From NCBI RefSeq assembly GCF_036880965.1, contig NZ_JBAJMV010000007.1, positions 62,001 through 126,000 on the forward strand: a DNA stretch of 64,000 nucleotides. Direction: 5' to 3'. A model generated the notes under the pieces. That model was not told the DNA's origin. It was given only the letters and a program-made list of their open reading frames with translations, and did no database searches. Position 1 is the stretch's first letter. The number at the start of each line of letters is the position of its first letter. This document shows, piece after piece, positions 33,829 through 40,893 of this stretch. Origin of the DNA: JAUASW01 sp036880965. GTDB lineage: Bacteria > Pseudomonadota > Gammaproteobacteria > Burkholderiales > Burkholderiaceae_C. Position numbers and translations under genes: made by a program.

Positions 33829-35018
33829 GCGAAGTTGCCGACCTGCTGCCGGCCCTGGTCGCGCTGCGCCAGGACATCCACGCCCATCCCGAGCTGGCAT
33901 TCACCGAGCACCGCACGGCAGCCCTCGTGGCCGCGGCGCTGAAGGAGCTCGGGCTGGAGGTCCACGAAGGCATTGGTGGGACAGGCGTCGTGGGCGTGCT
34001 CCGCCATGGCGCGGGCCGCTGCATCGGCCTGCGCGCCGACATGGATGCCCTGCCGATGCAGGAGCAAAGCGGGCTGGCCCATGCGAGCCGCACCGGGGGC
34101 ATCCATCATGGTTGTGGCCACGACGGGCACACCACCATGCTGCTCGGCGCGGCCCGTCATCTGGCGCGCACCCGCCGATTCGCCGGCACGGTGGTCTTCA
34201 TCTTCCAGCCGGCAGAAGAGGGCAAGGGCGGTGCCCGGGTCATGATCGAGGACGGGCTCTTCGAGCGCTTCCCTTGCGATGCCGTCTACGCCCTGCACAA
34301 CTGGCCCGACCTGCCGCTGGGCGAGGCGCAGACGCGGCCCGGCGCCATCATGGCGGCGGCAGATCGATTCGACATCACGGTGCGCGGCCGCGGCGGCCAT
34401 GCGGCCCAGCCGCAGCAGACGCCCGACGCCATCCTGGCGGCCAGCGAGCTGGTCTGCCAGCTCAACACCATCGTGGCGCGACAGATCGACCCCGGCGAAT
34501 CGGCCGTGCTGTCGGTGACGCGGATCGAGGGCGGCCATTCACACAATGTGCTGCCCGCCGAGGTCGGCATCACCGGCACCGTGCGCAGCTTCGATGCCGA
34601 CACACAAGACCGCATCGAGGCCGCCTTGCGCGCCCGGGCCGCTGGCGTGGCGCTCTCCAGTGGCACCGAGATCGAGGTCACGTACACGCGCTACTACCCC
34701 GCCACGATCAACAGCCGCGCCGAGGCCGAGCTGGCGCTGGCCGCTGCGCAGTCCATCGGCTTGCGGGCCAGCGAGGCCGCACGGCCCGCCTTCACCTCCG
34801 AGGACTTTGCCTTCATGCTGAAGGAAGTTCCTGGTGCCTATCTCTGGCTGGGTCAGGGGGCGGCCGCTGCTGCCGTCTCGGACGCAGATGCAGTGGCGGC
34901 TTGGGCATCACGCCCGCTTCATCACCCCTGCTACGACTTCAACGACAAGGCCTTGCCGCTGGGAATCAGGTGGTTCACGGCGGTGGTGGAGCGGGAGTTG
35001 GGTGGCTTGGGGGGCTGA
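33825..35018 (+). CDS. M20-family metal amidohydrolase (hippurate hydrolase/aminoacylase-like)
   Basis: 397 residues. The metal-binding pattern is visible: GLRADMDALPM, HGCGHDGHTTMLLGA, and FQPAEEGKGGA with the catalytic Glu pair. HNWPDLPLG and the dimerisation insert with GRGGHAAQPQ follow, and SEDFAFML carries the late metal ligand region. Family members remove acyl groups from N-acyl or N-benzoyl amino acids, or act on amide auxins. Coupled to the AraC-type regulator; converges with hipA 14 bp away. Confidence 0.9.
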   Translation: MSEVADLLPALVALRQDIHAHPELAFTEHRTAALVAAALKELGLEVHEGIGGTGVVGVLRHGAGRCIGLRADMDALPMQEQSGLAHASRTGGIHHGCGHDGHTTMLLGAARHLARTRRFAGTVVFIFQPAEEGKGGARVMIEDGLFERFPCDAVYALHNWPDLPLGEAQTRPGAIMAAADRFDITVRGRGGHAAQPQQTPDAILAASELVCQLNTIVARQIDPGESAVLSVTRIEGGHSHNVLPAEVGITGTVRSFDADTQDRIEAALRARAAGVALSSGTEIEVTYTRYYPATINSRAEAELALAAAQSIGLRASEAARPAFTSEDFAFMLKEVPGAYLWLGQGAAAAAVSDADAVAAWASRPLHHPCYDFNDKALPLGIRWFTAVVERELGGLGG

Positions 35019-35032
35019 GGGCGGAAGGCGGT

Positions 35033-36379
35033 TCAAGGCAAAAGCTTGCGCAGCGCCGGCGTAGACACGTCGTCGACATGGCGGAATGCCGTCGCGACAC
35101 GCTCCATCTGTTCTGCGGGCAGACCGAAAGCCTCGAAGTAGACGCGCCACTCCCGAACCACCCGCCAGATCTGGTCGATCAATTCGCAGGCGCGCGCCTG
35201 TGAGAGCGTGAAGCGCGCATGCCAGCCGAGCGCATTGTCCAGCGTGGCCGTCCGCCCTTCGGGTCCCACGCCCAGGTGCAAGAACCGCTCAAGGGCAATG
35301 CTCGGCCGGGGCAGTACGTCATAGAGAGGGCTCAGTCTCCAGCCCATCAGCCGTGGGTCCCAGACGAACCCGTGGTTGCGCAGATGGTCGTCGTCGTTGC
35401 TCACGAACAGGTTGTAGACCATCCTCTTGAACAATTCTTCGTTGTTGGCCCGGATGACGCTGGGATGGCAGTACCGCCGCACCGCATCGGCCAGATCGGC
35501 ATAGGACTTGGTGCGCGATTCGGTTTCATCACAGGCCACCAGCGTCAGGCCGCTGACGAAACCCATGCGATGCTCCACACGCCCCTCACCTGGCCCCAGC
35601 GCCAACCAGCCGGCATCCTGCGCCAGTTGCGCGCCCGGCGCCATCCAGTAGCGGTCGAAGCGCCGGATCAGCATGATGCGTCTCTCGCCCAGCATTTCGT
35701 TGCGGACAGGCGGCACGTGCAGCCCCGCCTCCTGGGCAAGCCGCAGTGAGGCGCACTCGACGCCAGGAATATCGAAGCGATCCTGCCGGCTGGAGAACTT
35801 GGCCAACCAGAGTACGCCGGCCTCGTCTCGCACTGAAGCCTTGGGACGCGCGCCGCCCAACGCAGTCCCGTCCTGGAAAATGGCTTCCAGATGGGCCGGC
35901 ACTGCCGCGCCCTCTTCAATCCGCTCGGCCGCTTCCATGAGGTGGGCCAAGGTGTGCCAGTTGCTGGCGCCTGACGTGGGCCCATCCTGGATGCTGCGAC
36001 GAATGTCCAGTGCGCCGACACGCTCACTGCCCGCATGCAGCAGGTACTGGGATTCCGGCAGGCTGTTGGCCGGTACACGCAGCTTGGCTTCAATGACACG
36101 CCGCCCCCAGGCATCGGGTGCAGCATCGCGGATGCCACCGAAGAAGGGAAGAGCGCCAGGCGGTAGCAGGCGCTTGCCACGAACCGCGTCACGGTCCGCA
36201 ATGCTCAGCCCGAGCGGGTCCACTTCCAGCGCATCAACTCGCCCGAGATAGTTGATTCCGTAGGCAAAGCTGGAGGCCTGAAGCTTGTCGCCGTCCTCGG
36301 TCAGGATGAGTTGCCCGCAGGGCGCCCAAGCGACACCCAGATGCGCAAAGGCCATCAGTTTGCTGTCTTGGGCTGCCAT
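35033..36379 (-). CDS. hipA: HipA-family serine/threonine kinase toxin
   Basis: 448 residues. The N-terminal subdomain precedes a kinase core with GGARPKASV (ATP-loop equivalent), LAKFSS, IRRFDRYW, the catalytic NDDDHLRNHGF segment and LSPLYDVLP as the metal-binding Asp. HipA toxins phosphorylate glutamyl-tRNA synthetase or other targets and stall translation. The gene lies 12 bp after the HipB-like antitoxin gene, the usual order. All catalytic motifs look intact. Confidence 0.88.
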   Translation of the reverse strand: MAAQDSKLMAFAHLGVAWAPCGQLILTEDGDKLQASSFAYGINYLGRVDALEVDPLGLSIADRDAVRGKRLLPPGALPFFGGIRDAAPDAWGRRVIEAKLRVPANSLPESQYLLHAGSERVGALDIRRSIQDGPTSGASNWHTLAHLMEAAERIEEGAAVPAHLEAIFQDGTALGGARPKASVRDEAGVLWLAKFSSRQDRFDIPGVECASLRLAQEAGLHVPPVRNEMLGERRIMLIRRFDRYWMAPGAQLAQDAGWLALGPGEGRVEHRMGFVSGLTLVACDETESRTKSYADLADAVRRYCHPSVIRANNEELFKRMVYNLFVSNDDDHLRNHGFVWDPRLMGWRLSPLYDVLPRPSIALERFLHLGVGPEGRTATLDNALGWHARFTLSQARACELIDQIWRVVREWRVYFEAFGLPAEQMERVATAFRHVDDVSTPALRKLLP

Positions 36380-36391
36380 GGCTCGTGGGCT

Positions 36392-36733
36392 TTAGAAATC
36401 GAGCTCATCAAGTTCAGAGGCGCTCAGGTCGCGGACACGTTGGGTCTGTTCTCTGACCGTCAGTGACACGAGCGCAGGGTCAGCTTCGGTCAACAGGTCG
36501 ACCAGGGTGCTGCCGGGCGCGATGGCATCCAGGTAGCGCAGCACTTGTCCAATGGCCAAGCCTGGGTCGCCCTGCTCGATTCGGTACGCGGTATTGCGCG
36601 AGAGACCTGCGCGCAGCGCAGCGTCCGTTTGCTTGACTCGACGCGCCAGGCGCAGTCGAGCAAGCAGTTGGCCAATGCGGCGGCCCTGCTCCAGCAGGTG
36701 GGAGGGCAAGACGGCGGACTGGCTGACCTTCAT
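36392..36733 (-). CDS. hipB: HipB-like XRE antitoxin/repressor
   Basis: 113 residues from ATG 36733. An XRE helix-turn-helix is clear: IGQLLARLRLARRVKQTDAA, then LRAGLSRNTAYRIEQGDP. A longer reading from GTG 36781 would translate two operator-like repeats and is less likely. It should bind the array of CGAGC palindromes at 36734-36860 and neutralise HipA. No clear ribosome site precedes the ATG; the proximal operator half site lies there instead. Confidence 0.85.
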   Translation of the reverse strand: MKVSQSAVLPSHLLEQGRRIGQLLARLRLARRVKQTDAALRAGLSRNTAYRIEQGDPGLAIGQVLRYLDAIAPGSTLVDLLTEADPALVSLTVREQTQRVRDLSASELDELDF

Positions 36734-36763
36734 ATGCGTTAAAACGAGCGCTGATTGCTTATG

Positions 36764-36779
36764 GTTCGATTTAACGAGC
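36764..36779. promoter_or_regulatory. hipB operator O2
   Basis: GTTCG-ATTTAA-CGAGC, one mismatch from a perfect 5+6+5 palindrome. It abuts the downstream side of the predicted -10 element, so binding there would block transcription. A weaker half site (CGAGC at 36745-36749) is centred 30 bp nearer the gene. Confidence 0.6.
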
Positions 36780-36808
36780 ACTTTAGCGCCTCATCCGGTG
36801 AATCGCAA
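36780..36808 (-). promoter_or_regulatory. predicted hipBA promoter
   Basis: On the minus strand: -35 TTGCGA (36808-36803), 17-bp spacer, -10 TAAAGT (36785-36780). Each hexamer matches four of six consensus bases. It sits between operators O3 and O2, which fits autorepression. Confidence 0.45.
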
Positions 36809-36814
36809 GAAAAT

Positions 36815-36830
36815 GCTCGTTAATGCGAGC
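36815..36830. promoter_or_regulatory. hipB operator O3
   Basis: GCTCG-TTAATG-CGAGC, perfect 5+6+5 arms, extended by one further pair to TGCTCG...CGAGCA. It lies just upstream of the predicted -35. Confidence 0.6.
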
Positions 36831-36844
36831 ATTGGCCTCATTGC

Positions 36845-36860
36845 GCTCGATTTAACGAGC
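36845..36860. promoter_or_regulatory. hipB operator O4
   Basis: GCTCG-ATTTAA-CGAGC, perfect arms, the same spacer as O2. Its centre is 30 bp from O3. Confidence 0.6.
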
Positions 36861-36900
36861 AGTCATGGCGTAGCGAGAGGGGCTTGCGCATGTTGAAGCG

Positions 36901-37019
36901 ACAAGCCCCGGATAGCGAGCTATGCGGGGCTTTCGTCTACGTGCTTGTCGCACTTGCAAATTCTTGGTGGCCTGGGGAAGAAGGCGGAATGTGCCTGCTC
37001 GGCTTTGGCCGATCAGTCA
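36901..37019. repeat. tRNA-Phe-derived direct repeat, copy A
   Basis: About 119 bp, close to 90% identical by eye to 40431-40549; the last 59 bases differ at only two positions. It contains TGGTGGCCTGGGG (36965-36977), identical to the 3' end of the tRNA-Phe gene at 40696, and a hairpin with GCCCCG/CGGGGC arms (36905-36930) that would act as a minus-strand terminator. It reads as a tRNA 3' end plus terminator left by integration, an att-like remnant. Confidence 0.7.
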
Positions 37020-37043
37020 GCTGTTCTCGCCGAGCCAGCGGGC

Positions 37044-37307
37044 TCACCATTTTCTTGCGTTGATTTCCTTCAGGATCGCGTTGTCCAGCGCCGCCTCGGC
37101 CAGCAGCTTCTTGAGCCGGCTGTTCTCAAGCTCCAAGGCCTTGAGTCGCTTGATGTCAGCGACTTCAAACTGGCCAAAGTGCTTACGCCAGGCGTATATC
37201 GTGGGGCCGCTTACCTTGTGCTTCTTGGCGGCCTCGGCCACCGATGTGAGATCTGCTTCGCGCAGGATCGCGACCATCTGCTCTTCCGTGAATTGACTCT
37301 TCTTCAT
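37044..37307 (-). mobile_element. IS3-family orfA remnant (orfB absent)
   Basis: 87 residues with the IS3 OrfA helix-turn-helix (KKSQFTEEQMVAILREAD, AAKKHKVSGPTIYAWRKHFG) and C-terminal leucine-zipper (LKALELENSRLKKLLAEAALDN), normal OrfA length for the IS407-like group. No orfB follows: repeat A starts 25 bp after the stop. A CCGGTTTCTCCGAGAC segment upstream on the minus strand (about 37350-37370) resembles an IS3-group terminal repeat. An incomplete, immobile relic. Confidence 0.82.
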
Positions 37308-37403
37308 GGGCTCCTCTTTGGGCGGGAGCCATCTTCCTAGATATCAACGTCTCGGAGAAACCGGGCACGCCACACGCGCGAACAATGCTGCGCAATCCAG
37401 AAG

Positions 37404-37526
37404 ATGCTGGTTCTGCAAGAAAGCCAGCTTGAAAGTGCTGACTTGACCGATGTGCTGCTCCAGGCGGTCGTCAAGACCGTGAAGGCGCGGATCGGCGAAA
37501 ACAACATCATCGCGGTCAGCGCCTAG
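37404..37526 (+). CDS. orphan 40-residue ORF, probable gene fragment
   Basis: Open frame ATG 37404 to TAG 37526: acidic and helical (QESQLESADLTDVLLQAVV, then ARIGENNIIAVSA). The composition looks protein-like rather than random, and the frame seems to be the C-terminal end of something larger, cut at the IS remnant. No family recognised; may not be expressed. Confidence 0.25.
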   Translation: MLVLQESQLESADLTDVLLQAVVKTVKARIGENNIIAVSA

Positions 37527-37679
37527 CGGGGCGCAGCGCCGGTGGCCGATGTACGCCGCTCGGTAGCAAAGGCCTGGGCGGTGAAACGGGGTAGCTTAGG
37601 TAGGTGCCACCTGTGCAGCTACCATGCCGGCATTGAAAGCTCGGCCTCAGCATCCTTGCAGGCTACCAGGGAGGACACA

Positions 37680-38189
37680 GTGATTTCCAAAACGTTCGCG
37701 CTGCTTCTGCTGAACTTCGCAGCCAGCCTCGCCCTCGCAGCTGGGCCCTTCGACTATAAGGGGCTTCCACTCGGCACCTCGCTTGAAGACTTTCAGAAGG
37801 CTCAACCTACTTTCAAGTGCAACCGTGAGCCAGGGCAGCTCACATATTGCGTATCTCGCAATTCCACTTACGCGCAGCAGCCGATCATGCATGCAACCGC
37901 GGAGTTCATTGATGACAAGCTGGCAAACATCTACTTGATCCTTCCTCAGGACGCTACTGAGTCTGCAGCAATCATCAACGCGGCACTACGCGCGAAATAC
38001 GGAAAGCCCGACCATGGCGACGTCAACAAGATCGTCACTCGCTTCACATGGATCGAGAAGGGCTCTAAGCTGGAGTGGCTGGCGACCAGCTACGAAGGGA
38101 AAGCCAATATTGCTGTGACCCTGCAGATCGACGACTTCGATACGCGCAGGCTCCGTGCGACTCAGAAGGGTGCAATGGCAGACCTGTGA
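37680..38189 (+). CDS. small secreted hypothetical protein
   Basis: 169 residues from GTG 37680, with GGAGG 7 bp upstream. Signal peptide ISKTFALLLLNFAASLALA, then GPFDYKGLPLGTSLEDFQKAQPTFKC and a mixed alpha/beta domain with a Cys pair (FKC, TYC) that may be disulfide-bonded. The FxGxPLGxSxxDF start recalls small periplasmic proteins of unknown function common in proteobacteria. Lower GC than its surroundings. Lies in the tRNA-Phe island. Confidence 0.65.
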   Translation: MISKTFALLLLNFAASLALAAGPFDYKGLPLGTSLEDFQKAQPTFKCNREPGQLTYCVSRNSTYAQQPIMHATAEFIDDKLANIYLILPQDATESAAIINAALRAKYGKPDHGDVNKIVTRFTWIEKGSKLEWLATSYEGKANIAVTLQIDDFDTRRLRATQKGAMADL

Positions 38190-38299
38190 GATCGGGCGGC
38201 TTGCCAAGGTCACGCTGACTGCCGAGCGGCGGGAAGTGCAGGCATTCTTTCGCAAGTGACTGCACACCACATCCAGATATCCAAGCCTTCGCGCCTTAG

Positions 38300-38790
38300 G
38301 CGTCCGATCATATTGAACTTCCACTCGTCGTAGCCGGCCGCGACCGCTATGTCAGAGACAGCGAATTTCAAGCGGTGTGGGAGCAGGCTGACCAGACCCT
38401 GCGCGACGCGGTGGCCCTGGCCCTGTTGACCGGTCAGCGGCCTGCCAACGTGCTCAAGATCCAGCCTGAAGACCTGCGCGACGCGCGCTGTGGATCACGC
38501 AGAACAAGACCAAGACCAAGCGGGCCATTGAACTGACCGGCGAGCTGGCCGCCTGGCTGATTCAGGACGACTGCGGCGAGCCGCTGGTCAACTTCGCGAT
38601 GCGATCACGCTTCGACAAGGCCCGGCACGCGGCCAGAGTGGATTTTCAGTTCCGGGACACTCGGGTCAAGGCAGCAACCAACACCGGCGACCTGGCGCAC
38701 TCACAGAAACTGCTTGGCCATCGCAATCGCGACATGACAGAACACTATGTGCGCACACGGATTGGCGAGCGGGTACAGCCCCTCCGGTAG
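38300..38790 (+). pseudogene. tyrosine integrase remnant, frameshifted
   Basis: C-terminal half of a phage-type tyrosine recombinase in two frames. Frame one (from 38300) reads RDRYVRDSEFQAVWEQA, then LALLTGQRPANVLKI, holding the first catalytic Arg. Near 38481-38488 a one-base loss shifts the frame. Frame two reads WITQNKTKTKRAIEL, then LLGHRNRDMTEHYVRTR with the His and the nucleophilic Tyr, to TAG 38790. The second catalytic box reads FRDTRVKAAT where H-x-L-R is usual. The N-terminal DNA-binding domain is missing. Not functional; marks past integration at tRNA-Phe. Confidence 0.8.
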
Positions 38791-38791
38791 G

Positions 38792-40363
38792 CTAGTTCTT
38801 TACCGACTGATTGCAATACGGGTGCGTGAGTTGCAGGTTGCCATTGCTCCCCTTGCCACCGTTGCGTGCCTCGAGCACATGGTCGTAAGAAACAGATTTC
38901 TCCGGGTCCAAATAACCATCGCATATCGGGCACTTAATTGCGCCATTGAGAGCTACCTGAATAAATACGGCACTCTTGGTGTCGTCGGAGAAATTCTTAG
39001 CGGTCGTTTCAGCAGTGCCCACTAGGATCTTGCCCTCCATCCCGGCGAAACGAACAAGATCCGCTTCGCCCACCGCTTGCCCTTCTTTGAGGGCATCGAT
39101 CATTAGGCCCAGCGTTCTTGTATATCGCGCGCTGCGGCCTGAACTGGCGGTGCGCTGAATGATGATCGAAATCAGATCCTTGTGTGCCACCAACGCTTCT
39201 TCAAGCTTTGAACGAACCTCCGTGAAACGAGCGAAGAACTGCTTGTCGTTGTTGGCGAGCTTGGAGCCAATTAGAGCAACGGTCCCCATGAACATGGGGC
39301 CGGAGTGCCGGCCGGTTGGTCCATAAAAGTAGACGGCAGGATGAAGCCCCAAGCTGCCTTTGTCGTTGCCCGTAATTCGCCCAACCAGCGCTAGTGCCCG
39401 CGATAGCATCTTGACAGTGGCAGTCCCATCCGGGTCATCAAGAAGGGCCTCGACAGACTTCGGGTCGCCCTGCTGGTTCCTCTCGGCAATCAGCATTAAG
39501 TCGATCAGCGCCTCCAGCGCGGTTCGAATTCCCCGGGGCCCGCCCAGCGGCAAGTCAAGCGTCTTGATCGGCCTTTCAATCTCCGGATCGAACAGCGCAG
39601 AGTGAAGACTCTTTGCCTTCGCTTCAATCTCGCTGGCCACCGTGGCGCTAAATCGCGACCAGTACCGATGCCCTCTGCCCGATCTAATGATTGCTCTGGC
39701 GGCGATTGACGCTGGTTTGGCCCGATTTTTCAGGAGAAGTTCTTCAATATCGTCGAGAGGTGTTCCTTTCGTGTTGATTTTGAAGAATGAGCTCTCGGCC
39801 TTGTCGGCATCCCCGTTCACCCACTGGATCGGCAAGCCCCGTGACACCACAGCAGTGAGCTTCCTGCGTTCGGCAAGGTCCAGAGCCTCATCGCTAATGC
39901 GAGCTTGATAGTGCTGCCACGTCCCGATGGATTTCGCGATCAGCGCTCTCGTGGTTTCTGCTGCCTTTCGCTGGCCCTCGGCGATCTGATAGCCGAAGAA
40001 CGCCTGAGAAGTCGGCCCGTCGCCATAGTCGTCCTCGACCCAGGCTCTTAGTGCGCTCAGGCGATGCCCGCCATCAATTACAAACAAGTAGGTCGGCGAC
40101 TTCCACAGAATCACTGACGGAATTAGGTCGCCGCTTACAAAGCACTCAAGAAGGGAAACAACCTGCTCGGGCGCCCAGTGATTCGTTTCTCTCTGGAAAT
40201 CGGGCTTTCGCAGGCTCGGGCCCATGAAGCCGCCGGCCGTGAAGTCTCGAAGAGAGATCGTCGCCACGTTTTCGTAGGACTGCGTTTCGTCAGTCGCGGT
40301 CGTAGCAAAGTCCTCGCGCTTGATCATCGCGTCGAGGTTCACAAGATTCGATCGAACCGCCAC
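38792..40363 (-). CDS. DUF262-HNH endonuclease, candidate defence nuclease
   Basis: 523 residues from GTG 40363, which has AAGGGGG 6 bp upstream; a GTG at 40432 lies inside the repeat B hairpin. The N-terminal DUF262/ParB-like domain has FQRETNHWAPEQVVSLLECF and VIDGGHRLSALRAW in place of the usual DGQQR. A helical middle follows. The C-terminal HNH nuclease is CPICDG, YDHVLEARNGG, NGNLQLTHPYCN. This combines in one chain the kinds of activities of GmrSD-type (type IV) restriction. Lower GC than flanks; sits between integrase remnant and tRNA-Phe. Confidence 0.78.
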   Translation of the reverse strand: MAVRSNLVNLDAMIKREDFATTATDETQSYENVATISLRDFTAGGFMGPSLRKPDFQRETNHWAPEQVVSLLECFVSGDLIPSVILWKSPTYLFVIDGGHRLSALRAWVEDDYGDGPTSQAFFGYQIAEGQRKAAETTRALIAKSIGTWQHYQARISDEALDLAERRKLTAVVSRGLPIQWVNGDADKAESSFFKINTKGTPLDDIEELLLKNRAKPASIAARAIIRSGRGHRYWSRFSATVASEIEAKAKSLHSALFDPEIERPIKTLDLPLGGPRGIRTALEALIDLMLIAERNQQGDPKSVEALLDDPDGTATVKMLSRALALVGRITGNDKGSLGLHPAVYFYGPTGRHSGPMFMGTVALIGSKLANNDKQFFARFTEVRSKLEEALVAHKDLISIIIQRTASSGRSARYTRTLGLMIDALKEGQAVGEADLVRFAGMEGKILVGTAETTAKNFSDDTKSAVFIQVALNGAIKCPICDGYLDPEKSVSYDHVLEARNGGKGSNGNLQLTHPYCNQSVKN

Positions 40364-40430
40364 GGCATCCCCCTTCAAGACATGCGCTCGGCACTCGCGC
40401 CCACCAATTTGTAGACACGTTGCCGAATGC

Positions 40431-40549
40431 ACAAAAGCCCCGAACAGCGAACTGTGCGGGGCCTTAGTCTAAGTGCTCGTCGGCACTGAATTCTTGGTGG
40501 CCTGAGGAAGAAGGCGGAATGTGCCTGCTCAGCTTTGGCCGATCAGTCA
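40431..40549. repeat. tRNA-Phe-derived direct repeat, copy B
   Basis: Partner of 36901-37019. It contains TGGTGGCCTG (40495-40504) and a hairpin with GCCCCG/CGGGGC arms (40437-40462) followed on the minus strand by TTTT, a good terminator shape. One inner base pair differs from copy A by a compensatory change (T-A to C-G), which supports a selected RNA structure. The pair brackets 3.4 kb. Confidence 0.7.
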
Positions 40550-40578
40550 TCCTCCATGCCTCGTTGGGCATTCCGGAC

Positions 40579-40623
40579 CGTTGCTGCCGCAACGTCCTAC
40601 GACAGTCCCCCGGACTGTCGTAG
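40579..40623. repeat. two adjacent perfect hairpins beside the tRNA-Phe gene
   Basis: First hairpin CGTTGC-TGCC-GCAACG (40579-40594). Two bases later a 12-bp perfect stem with a CCC loop (40597-40608 and 40612-40623; arms CTACGACAGTCC and its complement). No T-tract follows either. Could be a recombination site, a REP-like element or a cruciform target. Confidence 0.5.
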
Positions 40624-40663
40624 AGCGAACGTGGTTCTCATCCGCTGCCGAAGCCAGCAAACG

Positions 40664-40690
40664 AAAATGGCTCCCCGAGGGGAGCCATTT
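40664..40690 (-). terminator. rho-independent terminator of tRNA-Phe
   Basis: Stem AAATGGCTCCCC/GGGGAGCCATTT nearly without a loop, followed on the minus strand by TTTTCG, 5 bp after the tRNA 3' end. Confidence 0.8.
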
Positions 40691-40695
40691 GCGTT

Positions 40696-40771
40696 TGGTG
40701 GCCTGGGGCGGAATCGAACCACCGACACGCGGATTTTCAATCCGCTGCTCTACCAACTGAGCTACCAGGCC
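40696..40771 (-). tRNA. tRNA-Phe (GAA)
   Basis: 76 nt with encoded CCA. On the minus strand: acceptor GGCCTGG pairing with CCAGGCC, D-loop AGCTCAGTTGGTAGAGC, anticodon stem-loop GCGGA-TTGAAAA-TCCGC (anticodon GAA), T-arm GTCGGTGGTTCGATTCCGCC-type. Its 3' end recurs in the two direct repeats downstream, marking it as an integration site. Confidence 0.95.
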
Positions 40772-40844
40772 ATTTGTCTTGTCTGTCGCGTCTTCGGCCT
40801 TGTTTGGGCCCGTTTGCACGGGTGGCGAATCAGCGAAGACCGCG

Positions 40845-40874
40845 ACTATAGCACAGCTTTTTGGGCTGTTTCCA
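40845..40874 (-). promoter_or_regulatory. predicted tRNA-Phe promoter
   Basis: Minus-strand -10 TATAGT (40850-40845), 18-bp spacer, -35 TGGAAA (40874-40869), giving a ~65-nt 5' leader before the tRNA. Confidence 0.5.
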
Positions 40875-40893
40875 GCCCTCCAGCCTCGTCAGA

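Noticed and set aside
36733..36781. GTG 36781 as start of hipB
   Set aside because: The extra 16 residues would be encoded by operator-like repeats; ATG 36733 is the more natural start.
40863..40878. GGGCTG/CAGCCC hairpin as terminator of ntrX
   Set aside because: On the minus strand it is followed by AAAAA, not T, and it overlaps the predicted tRNA-Phe promoter.
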